This document shows, piece by piece, positions 8,735 through 16,646 of a stretch of DNA of 64,000 nucleotides. A program made the translations under genes and the position numbers. The notes below the pieces were generated by a model. The model made no database searches, was not told where the DNA came from, and saw nothing but the letters and a program-made list of their open reading frames with translations. Positions within the stretch are counted from its first letter, which is position 1; the number at the start of each line of letters is the position of its first letter. Source of the stretch: Porphyromonadaceae bacterium FC4 (GTDB lineage Bacteria > Bacteroidota > Bacteroidia > Bacteroidales > Porphyromonadaceae); the NCBI GenBank assembly GCA_900120395.1, contig LT635553.1, forward strand, positions 1,346,254 to 1,410,253, read 5' to 3'.

Positions 8735-8808
8735 GGTCCTGTAGCTCAGTTGGTTAGAGCACCTGACTCATAATCAGGGAGTCCTTGGTTCAAGCCCAAG
8801 CTGGACCA
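8735..8808 (+). tRNA. tRNA-Met (CAT)
   Basis: A 74-nt cloverleaf: acceptor GGTCCTG / CTGGACC, D arm AGCTCAGTTGGTTAGAGC, anticodon stem CCTGA/TCAGG with loop CTCATAA (anticodon CAT at 8769-8771), T arm CTTGG-TTCAAGC-CCAAG. The first base pair is G-C, so it is not the initiator; it could be elongator Met or the lysidine-modified Ile-CAT type. Acceptor position 6 is a T-T mismatch. CCA is not encoded. Confidence 0.9.
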
Positions 8809-8811
8809 CCG

Positions 8812-8860
8812 AAGGTGTTGAAGTGTAGATACAAGCACTTTAGCACCTTTTCCTTTTGCG
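8812..8860 (+). terminator. Terminator after tRNA-Met
   Basis: Stem AAGGTGTTGAAGTG pairs with CACTTTAGCACCTT (two G-U pairs), followed by TTCCTTTT. Confidence 0.8.
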
Positions 8861-9013
8861 TAATTTTGCCCTGTTTTTGGGTGTTAGGCCTTGGCGGCTC
8901 GGTCCACAAGTTCAGCCACTCCTTTTGGGATGGCTGTCCCATTTTATAGGGTGTGTATATCCTTTTTGCCTTTGGAATACTATCTCACAATAACTTCATA
9001 CTGTTGTTTTTAT

Positions 9014-9128
9014 TATATTTGTAGTGCAATCAAAGAGCCACGCAACGGACAAGGCTTTACTATCTATAGTATGGCGTATGAAACAAGACGGTGGGATGCG
9101 TGTGGTTGACCAGTGGCTCTTTTCTTTA
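9014..9128 (+). ncRNA. Candidate small structured RNA (promoter followed by long hairpin)
   Basis: A -7 element TATATTTG (9014-9021, no clear -33) is followed within about 10 bp by a 91-bp hairpin: outer stem AAAGAGCCAC (9032-9041) with GTGGCTCTTT (9113-9122), and an inner CAAC/GTTG pairing (9043-9046 with 9105-9108). TTTCTTTATT follows. It ends about 30 bp before the first small gene, so it could be an independent RNA or a leader. The preceding 8861-9013 shows no gene. Confidence 0.4.
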
Positions 9129-9153
9129 TTATCCATTTCACATACACATACAA

Positions 9154-9387
9154 ATGAAGTACTTCTACAACTACGAAGCTGATGCCGTAGTTCGTGTAGA
9201 CGAGCAAGGTCGTAGGTATAAAAAATCTCTTGACATGCCATATGAGGGGTATGGTCCTGTCAGTAAGGAAGACGATGAGGCGTGGGGTATCCCATCCTAT
9301 GGTAGATATAATCTTTTAGAGCCTATCACCAAAGAGCAATATGATACATTCGCAAAGACTTGGACTGTTTTAGATGGATACGAATAA
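9154..9387 (+). CDS. Small hypothetical protein (acidic, 77 aa)
   Basis: Starts at ATG 9154 (MKYFYNYEADAVV). No domain is recognised. It is rich in Tyr, Asp and Glu and has no signal peptide or membrane segment, so a cytoplasmic globular protein is likely. The longer reading frame beginning upstream at 9091 runs into the hairpin region and is not preferred. The local base composition is more AT-rich than the neighbouring housekeeping genes, suggesting acquisition. It is followed by a motif that recurs after the next small gene (see findings). Confidence 0.6.
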   Translation: MKYFYNYEADAVVRVDEQGRRYKKSLDMPYEGYGPVSKEDDEAWGIPSYGRYNLLEPITKEQYDTFAKTWTVLDGYE

Positions 9388-9451
9388 ATGAAATTAATAC
9401 TTTAACTTTGAAAGTGTTTATAATACATTCCTCATTTCAAATAATCATATC

Positions 9452-9679
9452 GTGAGTAACTTAGATGCTATCTACAAAGGGTTGACGGAAGGTCGCAACG
9501 TGTACATCATTGATGAATATGAGGGTTACGCACTAAAGTACTACCCAAGCGATGACAATTGTGTGTTGTTAAAGACCAAAGGTGGAATGCCAAAGAAATA
9601 CTTAGCTTCCGATGAAGACGTTTTTGCAAGCACTCTATCAGGCGAAGTTGTCTCAGAAGAAGAATTCAACAACTTCTAA
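9452..9679 (+). CDS. Small hypothetical protein (acidic, 75 aa)
   Basis: Starts at GTG 9452 (MSNLDAIYKGLTEGRN) and ends with an acidic tail SEEEFNNF. No family is recognised, and it is not obviously homologous to the preceding 77-aa protein although size and charge are alike. AT-rich codon use differs from the flanking genes. Small acidic soluble proteins in such accessory patches are sometimes immunity proteins, but no toxin gene is present here, so this is only a suggestion. Confidence 0.55.
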   Translation: MSNLDAIYKGLTEGRNVYIIDEYEGYALKYYPSDDNCVLLKTKGGMPKKYLASDEDVFASTLSGEVVSEEEFNNF

Positions 9680-9751
9680 TCTTGGAAGTGCTTATAATAC
9701 TCCTCAGATTGTCTCTATTAACATGGTACGTTTTTAGGTGAGGTGAAGCCG

Positions 9752-9844
9752 AAAAAGTTTCACGGATAGAAGCGAAAAGTTTCCAGTAGGAAAGAAAATG
9801 ATTTGACGGATAGTAGCGAAAGGTTTCCAGTAGGAAACTTTTTT
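9752..9844 (+). repeat. Dispersed intergenic repeat, copy 2
   Basis: Begins AAAAAGTTTCACGGATAG and ends GTAGGAAACTTTTTT. Two tandem half-units, each with ACGGATAG(A/T)AGCGAAA then GTTTCCAGTAGGAAA. The last hairpin GTTTCC-AGTA-GGAAAC plus T6 looks like a terminator in plus orientation, after the small genes and before proS. Confidence 0.9.
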
Positions 9845-9967
9845 GCGCTCAATGACTCGTCTCGAGTCGTCAAGGAATCTTGCCCGGACATCTGCTCCGA
9901 AGCTCTGGATAAAGTTGTATATTTGTGGCATTCGAAAATAAACAAGAGATTGCATAATTGATTTATC

Positions 9968-11449
9968 ATGGCAAAAGAAATAAAGGCACTGACGCCGCGC
10001 AGTGAGAACTATTCGCAGTGGTACAATGACCTAGTGATCAAGGCAGACCTCGCAGAGAACTCCTCTGTACGCGGCTGCATGGTGATCAAGCCCTACGGCT
10101 ACGCAATTTGGGAAAAGATGCAACAGACACTGGACCGGATGTTCAAGGAAACCGGTCATCAAAATGCTTACTTTCCCCTGCTCATCCCTAAGTCTTTTCT
10201 CAGCAAAGAGGCTGACCACGTGGAGGGTTTTGCAAAGGAGTGTGCTGTCGTCACCCACTACCGGCTCAAGACGAACCCCGATGGGAGTGGCGTGGTGGTC
10301 GACCCGGAGGCTAAGCTCGATGAGGAGCTGATCATACGCCCCACATCCGAGACCATCATATGGAATACCTACAGAGGCTGGATACAGTCTTGGCGCGACC
10401 TGCCTATACTGGTCAACCAGTGGGCAAACGTGATGCGCTGGGAGATGCGTACCCGCCTTTTCCTGCGTACCGCCGAGTTTTTGTGGCAAGAGGGGCACAC
10501 CGCTCACGCCACAGAGCAGGAGGCGATAGATGAGACCATACGGATGATCAATGTTTATGCCGACTTTGCCGAGAAGTATATGGCGATGCCGGTGATCGAG
10601 GGGGTGAAGACCGAGTCGGAGCGCTTTGCCGGTGCCGTAGAGACCTACACCATCGAGGCGCTGATGCAGGACGGCAAAGCACTGCAGAGTGGCACTTCGC
10701 ACTTCCTCGGACAGAACTTTGCCAAGGCATTTGACGTCACCTTTTCGGACAAGGATGGTGATCAAAAGTACGTATGGGCCACCTCTTGGGGTGTCTCTAC
10801 GAGGCTGATGGGAGCGTTGATCATGACCCACTCCGATGATAATGGTCTGGTACTGCCCCCGCACTTGGCACCGATACAGGTGGTGATCGTACCGATCTAC
10901 AAAAATGCAGAGCAGCTCGCTACACTTGGCGAAAAGATCCAGCCGATCGTCGAAAAGCTCAGGAGCATGGGCATTAGCGTGAAGTACGACGACAATGACA
11001 ATAAGAAGCCGGGCTGGAAATTTGCGGAGTATGAGCTCAAGGGTGTACCCGTCCGTCTGGCTATGGGCGGCAGAGACCTGGAGAACGGCACCATCGAAGT
11101 GATGCGCCGGGACACGCTGCAAAAGGAAACACGCAGTGTAGAGGGCATCGAAGCGTACGTCAACGACCTCCTCGAAGAGATCCAAAAGAACATCTATCAA
11201 AAGGCGGTAGACTATCGCGCGACACACACTTATGTGGTAGATACGTATGAGGAGTTTAAGGAAAAGCTTGATGAGGGTGGCTTCATCCTCGCACACTGGG
11301 ACGGCACTCCGGAGACGGAAGCCAAGATCAAGGAAGAGACAAAGGCGACCATCCGCTGTATTCCTCTAGAGGGAGATACGACCCCCGGTACTTGTATCTA
11401 CAGCGGGAAGCCCTCGGCTCGGCGGGTTCTTTTTGCTCGCGCTTACTGA
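9968..11449 (+). CDS. proS: Prolyl-tRNA synthetase (archaeal/eukaryote-like type)
   Basis: Charges tRNA-Pro with proline. The 493-aa length, the lack of the bacterial editing insertion and the sequence make it the short ProS type 3. Class II features: [10 protein letters not shown] (about residue 123), [20 protein letters not shown] (motif 2) and the TSHFLGQNF segment. An anticodon-binding domain starts near [12 protein letters not shown], and the family's C-terminal domain ends in ARAY. A -7 element TATATTTG lies at 9919-9926. Confidence 0.96.
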   Translation: MAKEIKALTPRSENYSQWYNDLVIKADLAENSSVRGCMVIKPYGYAIWEKMQQTLDRMFKETGHQNAYFPLLIPKSFLSKEADHVEGFAKECAVVTHYRLKTNPDGSGVVVDPEAKLDEELIIRPTSETIIWNTYRGWIQSWRDLPILVNQWANVMRWEMRTRLFLRTAEFLWQEGHTAHATEQEAIDETIRMINVYADFAEKYMAMPVIEGVKTESERFAGAVETYTIEALMQDGKALQSGTSHFLGQNFAKAFDVTFSDKDGDQKYVWATSWGVSTRLMGALIMTHSDDNGLVLPPHLAPIQVVIVPIYKNAEQLATLGEKIQPIVEKLRSMGISVKYDDNDNKKPGWKFAEYELKGVPVRLAMGGRDLENGTIEVMRRDTLQKETRSVEGIEAYVNDLLEEIQKNIYQKAVDYRATHTYVVDTYEEFKEKLDEGGFILAHWDGTPETEAKIKEETKATIRCIPLEGDTTPGTCIYSGKPSARRVLFARAY

Positions 11450-11499
11450 TGTACGCCGGAGGCAAGAAGTAGTCAAGTATAGACCCTTGGGGACTGACT

Positions 11500-12258
11500 G
11501 TGTTTATTGCCTACGTTTTTCTAGTCCTCTTCGCCCTACTCCTGATTTACTTATTGGTCAAGAGTGCGAAGGGGGCTCTCTTTTCTCAAAAAAGAGACCA
11601 TAAACCTCTCAGCCCTCTGGCAGAGGTCGCCGATAAAAACAGCTTTGATGCGGAAGCACTCTTCGCTCAGGTAGCGGAGGCCGCAGGGGAAGCCAAGTAT
11701 GCGGTCATTGACTTTCAGACGACCGGCCTGTGCACGACCCCCGGCATGGAGGACAGAGTGCTCCAAGTGGCGTGGCTCATACTGGACGGCAACATGGTAC
11801 TGGTGGACAAGAAGATCTTCATGGTACTCCAGGATACGGTCGGGTCCGCCGAAGCCCAAAGGGTGCACCACATCCGGCTCTCTGATCTCAGGAAGTACGG
11901 TCAGCCGGAAGAGCAGGTCATGTCCGACCTCTGGAGAAGCGTGAAGGACATCCCTACCCTGGTGTTTCACAACGCTGAGTACGACCTGGCTATCTGGCGC
12001 GGGAGCATGAGGAGGTACGCCCCGGAGTGGATCCCGCTACTGAATGCAAAAGATGTGCTCTGCACGATGTGCTATTTTCCCAGTCACTATGACGAGTTTC
12101 CTCGCTATCCATCGCTAATGCACCTGTCCTCTGCACTCAGCGGCATACCGGAGCACGAGCTGGTGACCAGCTTACCGGTGGCGTGGCGCAACGTCTGCCT
12201 TACCCGCTACTGTCTGGAGCAGATCAAGAGGCTGGAGTCAAGCGAGCAAGTAGAGTAG
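11500..12258 (+). CDS. Membrane-anchored DnaQ-like 3'-5' exonuclease domain protein, probably inactive
   Basis: A 252-aa protein starting at GTG 11500. Residues 3-21 form one membrane segment; residues about 66-245 resemble the DEDD exonuclease fold of DnaQ. Motif I is VIDFQTTGL: D71 is kept but the catalytic Glu is Gln73. Motif II HNAEYDL (157-163) is kept. The third motif, normally H...D, is replaced by CLTRYCLEQ. Two of the four metal ligands are therefore missing, so nuclease activity is doubtful; a nucleic-acid-binding role is possible. It follows proS by 50 bp and precedes a strong terminator. Confidence 0.7.
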   Translation: MFIAYVFLVLFALLLIYLLVKSAKGALFSQKRDHKPLSPLAEVADKNSFDAEALFAQVAEAAGEAKYAVIDFQTTGLCTTPGMEDRVLQVAWLILDGNMVLVDKKIFMVLQDTVGSAEAQRVHHIRLSDLRKYGQPEEQVMSDLWRSVKDIPTLVFHNAEYDLAIWRGSMRRYAPEWIPLLNAKDVLCTMCYFPSHYDEFPRYPSLMHLSSALSGIPEHELVTSLPVAWRNVCLTRYCLEQIKRLESSEQVE

Positions 12259-12260
12259 AG

Positions 12261-12312
12261 CAAGTAGAGGCTGTGTCGTCTGAAAATACGACACAGCCTC
12301 TACTTGCTTTTA
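12261..12312 (+). terminator. Strong hairpin terminator between convergent genes
   Basis: Perfect stem CAAGTAGAGGCTGTGTCGT / ACGACACAGCCTCTACTTG with an 8-nt loop, followed by CTTTT. It serves the plus-strand gene and probably aspA in reverse. Confidence 0.9.
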
Positions 12313-12327
12313 GCGGCGTCCAATGGT

Positions 12328-13761
12328 TTAGTCTAAGTCCTTGAGTGGCTTGACATCTAGATTAACCGGCCGGATGAGGTTCTCAGGCTTTAGTATGAGC
12401 TCTAGTTGCTCGCGAGAGAGGACGCCCTTCTCAAGGACGACCTCGACGATGCTCTTGCCTGTTGCGACCGCCTCTTTGGCAATCTTTGTAGAGTTTTTGT
12501 AGCCAATATAGGGGTTGAGCGCCGTGACGATGCTTAGGCTCTTGTGCACCTCATCCTCACCTACCTGAGGATTGGCAGTAATCCCGACAACACAAAACTC
12601 CCGGAGGGTATCCATCGCTGTGATAAGGTACCCGGCGCTCTCAAAGCAACACTGCGCCATGATCGGCTCCATCGCATTCAGCTCCAACTGTGAAGCCTCT
12701 CCTGCCATAGTGACGCAGACATCGTTCCCGATGACCTTCATCGCCACCTGGGTGATGACCTCAGGGATGACAGGGTTGACCTTGCCGGGCATGATGCTGG
12801 ATCCGGGCTGACGTGGTGGGAGATTGATCTCTCCTAGTCCTGCACGGGGACCGCTGGAAAGGAGGCGAAGGTCGTTGGAGATCTTGCTAAGCTTGACCGC
12901 AAGGCGCTTCAACGCTTGCGAGAAACCTATGAGATGAGACGTATCTGACGTGGCACCCACCAAATCCTCAGCAGAGGTGATACTCCACCCGGTGAGCTGC
13001 CTGAGTGCTTCGGTCACCGCATGACGGTACTCAGGCTCCGAGCAAATACCGGTACCAATAGCGGTAGCTCCCATATTGACGGAGAGGAGCTGGTCGGCAG
13101 CCTGCTTGAGGTTGGGAATCTCCTCCTTGAGGATGGAGGCAAAGCCATTGAAAGTCTGCCCGAGGGTCATCGGCACCGCATCTTGGAGCTGAGTACGCCC
13201 CATTTTGATCAGATCCTTAAACTCCTCGCCCTTCACGAGAAAGGAGTCGATCAGCTTCTGTAAATGGGGAATGAGCTCTATGTAAGTACGATACAATCCT
13301 AGATGAATAAATGTAGGGTACGCATCATTGGTCGACTGAGACAAGTTTGTATGGTCATTGGGCGAAATCGCTTTATAGTCCCCCGGCTCTTTCCCCATGA
13401 TCTGCAGGGCACGATTGGTGATCACCTCGTTGGCGTTCATATTGGTCGAAGTACCTGCTCCTCCCTGGATCATATCCACCACGAAGTGCTCATGGTGCTG
13501 TCCTTTTCGGATCTCTTCACAGGCTTGGTTTATCGCATTGAAAATAGCATCAGGGAGAAGCCCGATCTGATGATTGGCGATAGCTGCAGCCTGCTTCGTG
13601 AGGGCCATGGCCTCTACAAAGTAGGGGTAATGATTGAGATGAAAAGGGGAAAACTGAAAGTTTATCAGTGCTCTCTGAGTCTGTACACCGTATAGCCTGT
13701 CACACGGAATCTCTAAGTCACCCAACAAGTCTCCCTCGAGACGTGTTTTTTTATGCTCCAT
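12328..13761 (-). CDS. aspA: Aspartate ammonia-lyase (aspartase)
   Basis: Deaminates L-aspartate to fumarate and ammonia. The 477-aa length and the fumarase/aspartase superfamily signature GSSIMPGKVNP (about residue 318) are clear. GAGTSTNMNANEVI and SQSTNDAYPT are the other conserved blocks; they resemble aspartases more than class II fumarases. A -7 element TACCTTTG is present on the minus strand at 13810-13817. With fumarase and NfnAB in the window it fits amino-acid fermentation. Confidence 0.93.
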   Translation of the reverse strand: MEHKKTRLEGDLLGDLEIPCDRLYGVQTQRALINFQFSPFHLNHYPYFVEAMALTKQAAAIANHQIGLLPDAIFNAINQACEEIRKGQHHEHFVVDMIQGGAGTSTNMNANEVITNRALQIMGKEPGDYKAISPNDHTNLSQSTNDAYPTFIHLGLYRTYIELIPHLQKLIDSFLVKGEEFKDLIKMGRTQLQDAVPMTLGQTFNGFASILKEEIPNLKQAADQLLSVNMGATAIGTGICSEPEYRHAVTEALRQLTGWSITSAEDLVGATSDTSHLIGFSQALKRLAVKLSKISNDLRLLSSGPRAGLGEINLPPRQPGSSIMPGKVNPVIPEVITQVAMKVIGNDVCVTMAGEASQLELNAMEPIMAQCCFESAGYLITAMDTLREFCVVGITANPQVGEDEVHKSLSIVTALNPYIGYKNSTKIAKEAVATGKSIVEVVLEKGVLSREQLELILKPENLIRPVNLDVKPLKDLD

Positions 13762-13880
13762 AACTACGTAAAGTCTTAAAGGTATTGGAATTTTCTAGTT
13801 GTTCGGATCCAAAGGTAGACAATTTTCCCATAATCAGCTACAGCGCATCCCAGGATCATAAGCAGAGACACGGTCTTCTC

Positions 13881-14065
13881 CACGAGTATGAGAAACTAAA
13901 AGGCGGCAAGCCCCTCACGCATTTGAAGTTTAAAGGTAGTTGGTGGGCACTGAGCATTATGACCTTACCGCGGAGGAGTTGGACTTTATCATCAATTACG
14001 ACATCAAGTACCGCATGGAGGATAAGCCAAGGAAGACGACAAGGCATCAAGTCCCCCTATTTTAG
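13881..14065 (+). pseudogene. Remnant of type IIG restriction-methylase C-terminus (with a possible Rep-like fragment upstream)
   Basis: Bases 13949-14065 read TEHYDLTAEELDFIINYD and on to IKYRMEDKPRKTTRHQVPLF stop. The EELDFIINYDIKYRM tail is typical of the C-terminus of Eco57I/type IIG methylase-nucleases in Bacteroidetes. The frame is closed upstream by TAG, and no methylase body is present. Bases 13881-13940 encode HEYEKLKGGKPLTHLKFKGS, which resembles the C-terminus of plasmid replication initiator proteins; that is a weak match. A second copy of the methylase tail is at 61418. Confidence 0.6.
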
Positions 14066-14091
14066 CCTGACGTGGAGTGGCAAAAAATTTG

Positions 14092-14173
14092 ACGGATAGA
14101 AGAGAAATGTTTCCAGTAGGAAACAAAATGATTTGACGGATAGTAGAGATCTGTTTCCTACTGGAAACTTTTT
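14092..14173 (+). repeat. Dispersed intergenic repeat, copy 3
   Basis: Starts AAAAAATTTGACGGATAG, two half-units, ends GGAAACTTTTT. Here the second hairpin has the reverse-complement loop (CCTACTGG instead of CCAGTAGG). It lies between the divergent aspA and nfnA genes, so it does not terminate either. The repeat and its right flank CAGTACACGTCAA are shared with the copy at 61509. Confidence 0.9.
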
Positions 14174-14246
14174 CAGTACACGTCAATACGTCCTTTTTGT
14201 GTAGCTTTGTGGGTGTACGTATACTGTTTAACACTTATATCTTCGC

Positions 14247-15059
14247 ATGAATAAGATCGTAAGCAAGAAGTACCTCTCCGAGAGAGTGGTACGCATGGAA
14301 ATCGAAGCACCACGCATAGCCAAGTCCAGACGTGCCGGTCACTTCGTCATTGTCAGAGTCGGAAAACTGGGAGAGCGCATCCCCCTCACCATCACAGAGT
14401 CAGATACCGAGAAAGGAACCATCACCATCGTTGTCCAAAATGTAGGACGTAGCTCCAGCAAACTCTGCGCCCTAGAGGAAGGGGAGTATGTCACCGATGT
14501 GGTCGGACCTCTAGGCAAAGCTACAGATATCCGCAAGTACGGCACTGTAGTCTGTGCAGGTGGCGGTGTAGGTGTTGCTCCTATTTATCCGATCGTACAA
14601 GCCATGCACAAAGCCGGGAACCGAGTGATCGTCGTACTGGCAGCGCGCACCAAGGACCTCATCATCCTCGAAAAAGAGATGAGAGCCGTAGCCGATGAGG
14701 TGGTCATCATGACCGATGATGGCTCCTACGGCAAAAAGGGAGTGGTGACAGTCGGAGTCGAGGAGGTACTACAGCGTGAGCCGGTAGACTTGGTGGTAAC
14801 CATAGGCCCGGCGATCATGATGAAGTTTGTGGCAGAGCTGACCAAGAAGTATAATGTGCGGACACTAGCCAGCCTAAATACCATCATGGTAGATGGGACC
14901 GGCATGTGCGGTGCTTGCCGCGTGACCGTAGGGGGTGAAACAAAGTTTGTATGCGTAGATGGTCCGGAGTTTGATGCTCATCAAGTGGACTTCAACGAGA
15001 TGCTCCTTCGCATGAGTGCCTTTAGAGACCAAGAACTACTCACGAATCAAAAGAAATAA
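14247..15059 (+). CDS. nfnA: NAD(H)-binding small subunit of ferredoxin:NADP oxidoreductase (NfnA/SudB)
   Basis: A 270-aa flavoprotein of the dihydroorotate-dehydrogenase-electron-transfer (PyrK-like) family. It has an FAD-binding beta-barrel (RIPLTITESD), a nucleotide-binding motif CAGGGVGVAPIYPI and a C-terminal [2Fe-2S] cysteine set DGTGMCGACRVTVGG...FVCVDG. It is followed 4 bp later by the large subunit. Together they form the bifurcating transhydrogenase that couples NADH, NADPH and ferredoxin. A -7-like TAGCTTTG is at 14202-14209. Confidence 0.9.
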   Translation: MNKIVSKKYLSERVVRMEIEAPRIAKSRRAGHFVIVRVGKLGERIPLTITESDTEKGTITIVVQNVGRSSSKLCALEEGEYVTDVVGPLGKATDIRKYGTVVCAGGGVGVAPIYPIVQAMHKAGNRVIVVLAARTKDLIILEKEMRAVADEVVIMTDDGSYGKKGVVTVGVEEVLQREPVDLVVTIGPAIMMKFVAELTKKYNVRTLASLNTIMVDGTGMCGACRVTVGGETKFVCVDGPEFDAHQVDFNEMLLRMSAFRDQELLTNQKK

Positions 15060-15063
15060 CTCC

Positions 15064-16551
15064 ATGACCGACACCGAACTAATCAAGACGAGAAGAAAAG
15101 AGGCTTGGCGCACCGAGCTTCGCAAGAGCATCAAGTCCAAGGATCGCATGAGCATGGAGAGAGTCACCATGCCAGCACTGGATGGAGCTTATCGAGCAAA
15201 AAACCACGAAGAGGTCAACCAAGGGCTCACGATCGAGATGGCTGTCAGCGAATCACACCGCTGCCTAGACTGTCCGGACCCTACCTGCATGACAGGATGT
15301 CCGGTAAGCATACACATACCCTCCTTCATCAAAAACATTGAGCGAGGCGAATACCTAGAGGCAGCAGCCGTCATCCGAGAGACCAGCTCACTACCCGGAG
15401 TCTGCGGACGAGTCTGCCCGCAAGAAAAACAGTGCGAAAAGCACTGCATCTATACCCTGCAGCTCAAGAAGCCGGCAGTCGCTATCGGGCACTTGGAGCG
15501 GTTTGTTGCGGACTACGAGCGTCGTGCGATAGAGGAGGGTGAAGCTCAAGAAACACAGGTAGCAGCTGCCCCGAATGGGACAAAGGTGGCGGTCATAGGG
15601 AGTGGTCCCGCCGGACTCTCCTGTGCGGGCGACTTGGCAAAGCTGGGCTACGACGTCACGATCTTCGAGGCACTCCACGAGCTGGGTGGCGTCCTACGCT
15701 ACGGCATCCCGGAGTTTCGTCTACCGAATGACGTGGTAGACTTTGAGCTGGAGCAAATGAAGAAGCTGGGAGTCAAGTTTGAGACCAACACCATCATCGG
15801 CAAGACCATGTCCTACGATGATCTCAAGGAGGAGGGCTTCAAGGCTATCTTTGTAGGTAGTGGTGCGGGACTCCCTCGCTTCATGCACATCCCGGGAGAA
15901 AACCTAGTCGGCGTCATGTCCAGCAACGAATACCTGACACGTATCAACCTCATGCATGCCAACTCTCCCGAGGCTGATACTCCTGTCGCCAGAGGGAAGC
16001 GTGTCGCAGTGATTGGCGGAGGAAATACCGCCATGGACTCTGTACGTACCGCTCTCAGACTGGGGGCAGAGCGTGCGATGATTGTCTACAGACGCAGCGA
16101 GGAAGAAATGCCGGCACGTCTGGAGGAGGTACACCACGCTAAGGAGGAAGGTGTAGAGTTTTTGACCCTACACAACCCTGTCGAGTACCTAGACGATGGA
16201 AAGGGCAAGATACGAGCTATGCGTCTTCAGCGGATGGAGCTCGGAGAGCCCGATGCCAGTGGACGCCGCAGACCGATACCGGTAGAGGGAGACATTACCG
16301 AGATTGAGGTAGATGAAGTGATCGTGAGCGTAGGCGTCTCCCCCAACCCCATCGTACCCCGTGCTTTCAAGGGCTTAGACATTACAGACAGAGGTACAAT
16401 CAACGTGAACGAGGAGACCAACCAAAGCGATCTGCCGGACGTATTTGCAGGTGGGGACATCGTCAGAGGTGGCGCAACCGTTATCCTAGCCATGGGCGAT
16501 GGTCGCAAAGCCGCCGCAGGGATACATCGGTACCTCACGGGGTTAGAGTAG
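15064..16551 (+). CDS. nfnB: NADPH-binding large subunit of ferredoxin:NADP oxidoreductase (NfnB; gltA-like)
   Basis: A 495-aa iron-sulfur flavoprotein. The N-terminus has two cysteine clusters (CLDCPDPTCMTGCP and GVCGRVCPQEKQCEKHC) for [4Fe-4S] centres, followed by the FAD motif VIGSGPAGLSCAGDLA and the NADPH motif VIGGGNTAMDSV. It is often annotated as homotetrameric glutamate synthase (gltA), but pairing with the small subunit upstream favours NfnB/SudA. ATG 15064 lies 4 bp after the nfnA stop; a longer frame from 15016 overlaps nfnA and is not preferred. Confidence 0.9.
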   Translation: MTDTELIKTRRKEAWRTELRKSIKSKDRMSMERVTMPALDGAYRAKNHEEVNQGLTIEMAVSESHRCLDCPDPTCMTGCPVSIHIPSFIKNIERGEYLEAAAVIRETSSLPGVCGRVCPQEKQCEKHCIYTLQLKKPAVAIGHLERFVADYERRAIEEGEAQETQVAAAPNGTKVAVIGSGPAGLSCAGDLAKLGYDVTIFEALHELGGVLRYGIPEFRLPNDVVDFELEQMKKLGVKFETNTIIGKTMSYDDLKEEGFKAIFVGSGAGLPRFMHIPGENLVGVMSSNEYLTRINLMHANSPEADTPVARGKRVAVIGGGNTAMDSVRTALRLGAERAMIVYRRSEEEMPARLEEVHHAKEEGVEFLTLHNPVEYLDDGKGKIRAMRLQRMELGEPDASGRRRPIPVEGDITEIEVDEVIVSVGVSPNPIVPRAFKGLDITDRGTINVNEETNQSDLPDVFAGGDIVRGGATVILAMGDGRKAAAGIHRYLTGLE

Positions 16552-16561
16552 CCCCTACACC

Positions 16562-16592
16562 TTTGTCAAGTCCAAATTTTGATATACCTTTG
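16562..16592 (+). promoter_or_regulatory. Promoter of the thioredoxin-like lipoprotein gene
   Basis: TTTG (16562-16565), 19-bp spacer, TACCTTTG (16585-16592). It lies just after nfnB and 54 bp before the next ATG. Confidence 0.75.
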
Positions 16593-16646
16593 TGGAACAA
16601 TTAAATAAGATCAGGTATAAAAACAACACAATACACTTTTGAGAAT

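Noticed and set aside
9752-9844. CRISPR-like reading of the tandem half-units
   Set aside because: Only two or three units per locus, no unique spacers, no cas genes, and the same unit pair recurs at distant loci.
10031-11296. A 421-codon minus-strand open frame
   Set aside because: Wholly antisense to proS; its His/Leu/Val-rich composition is a by-product of the proS codon usage.
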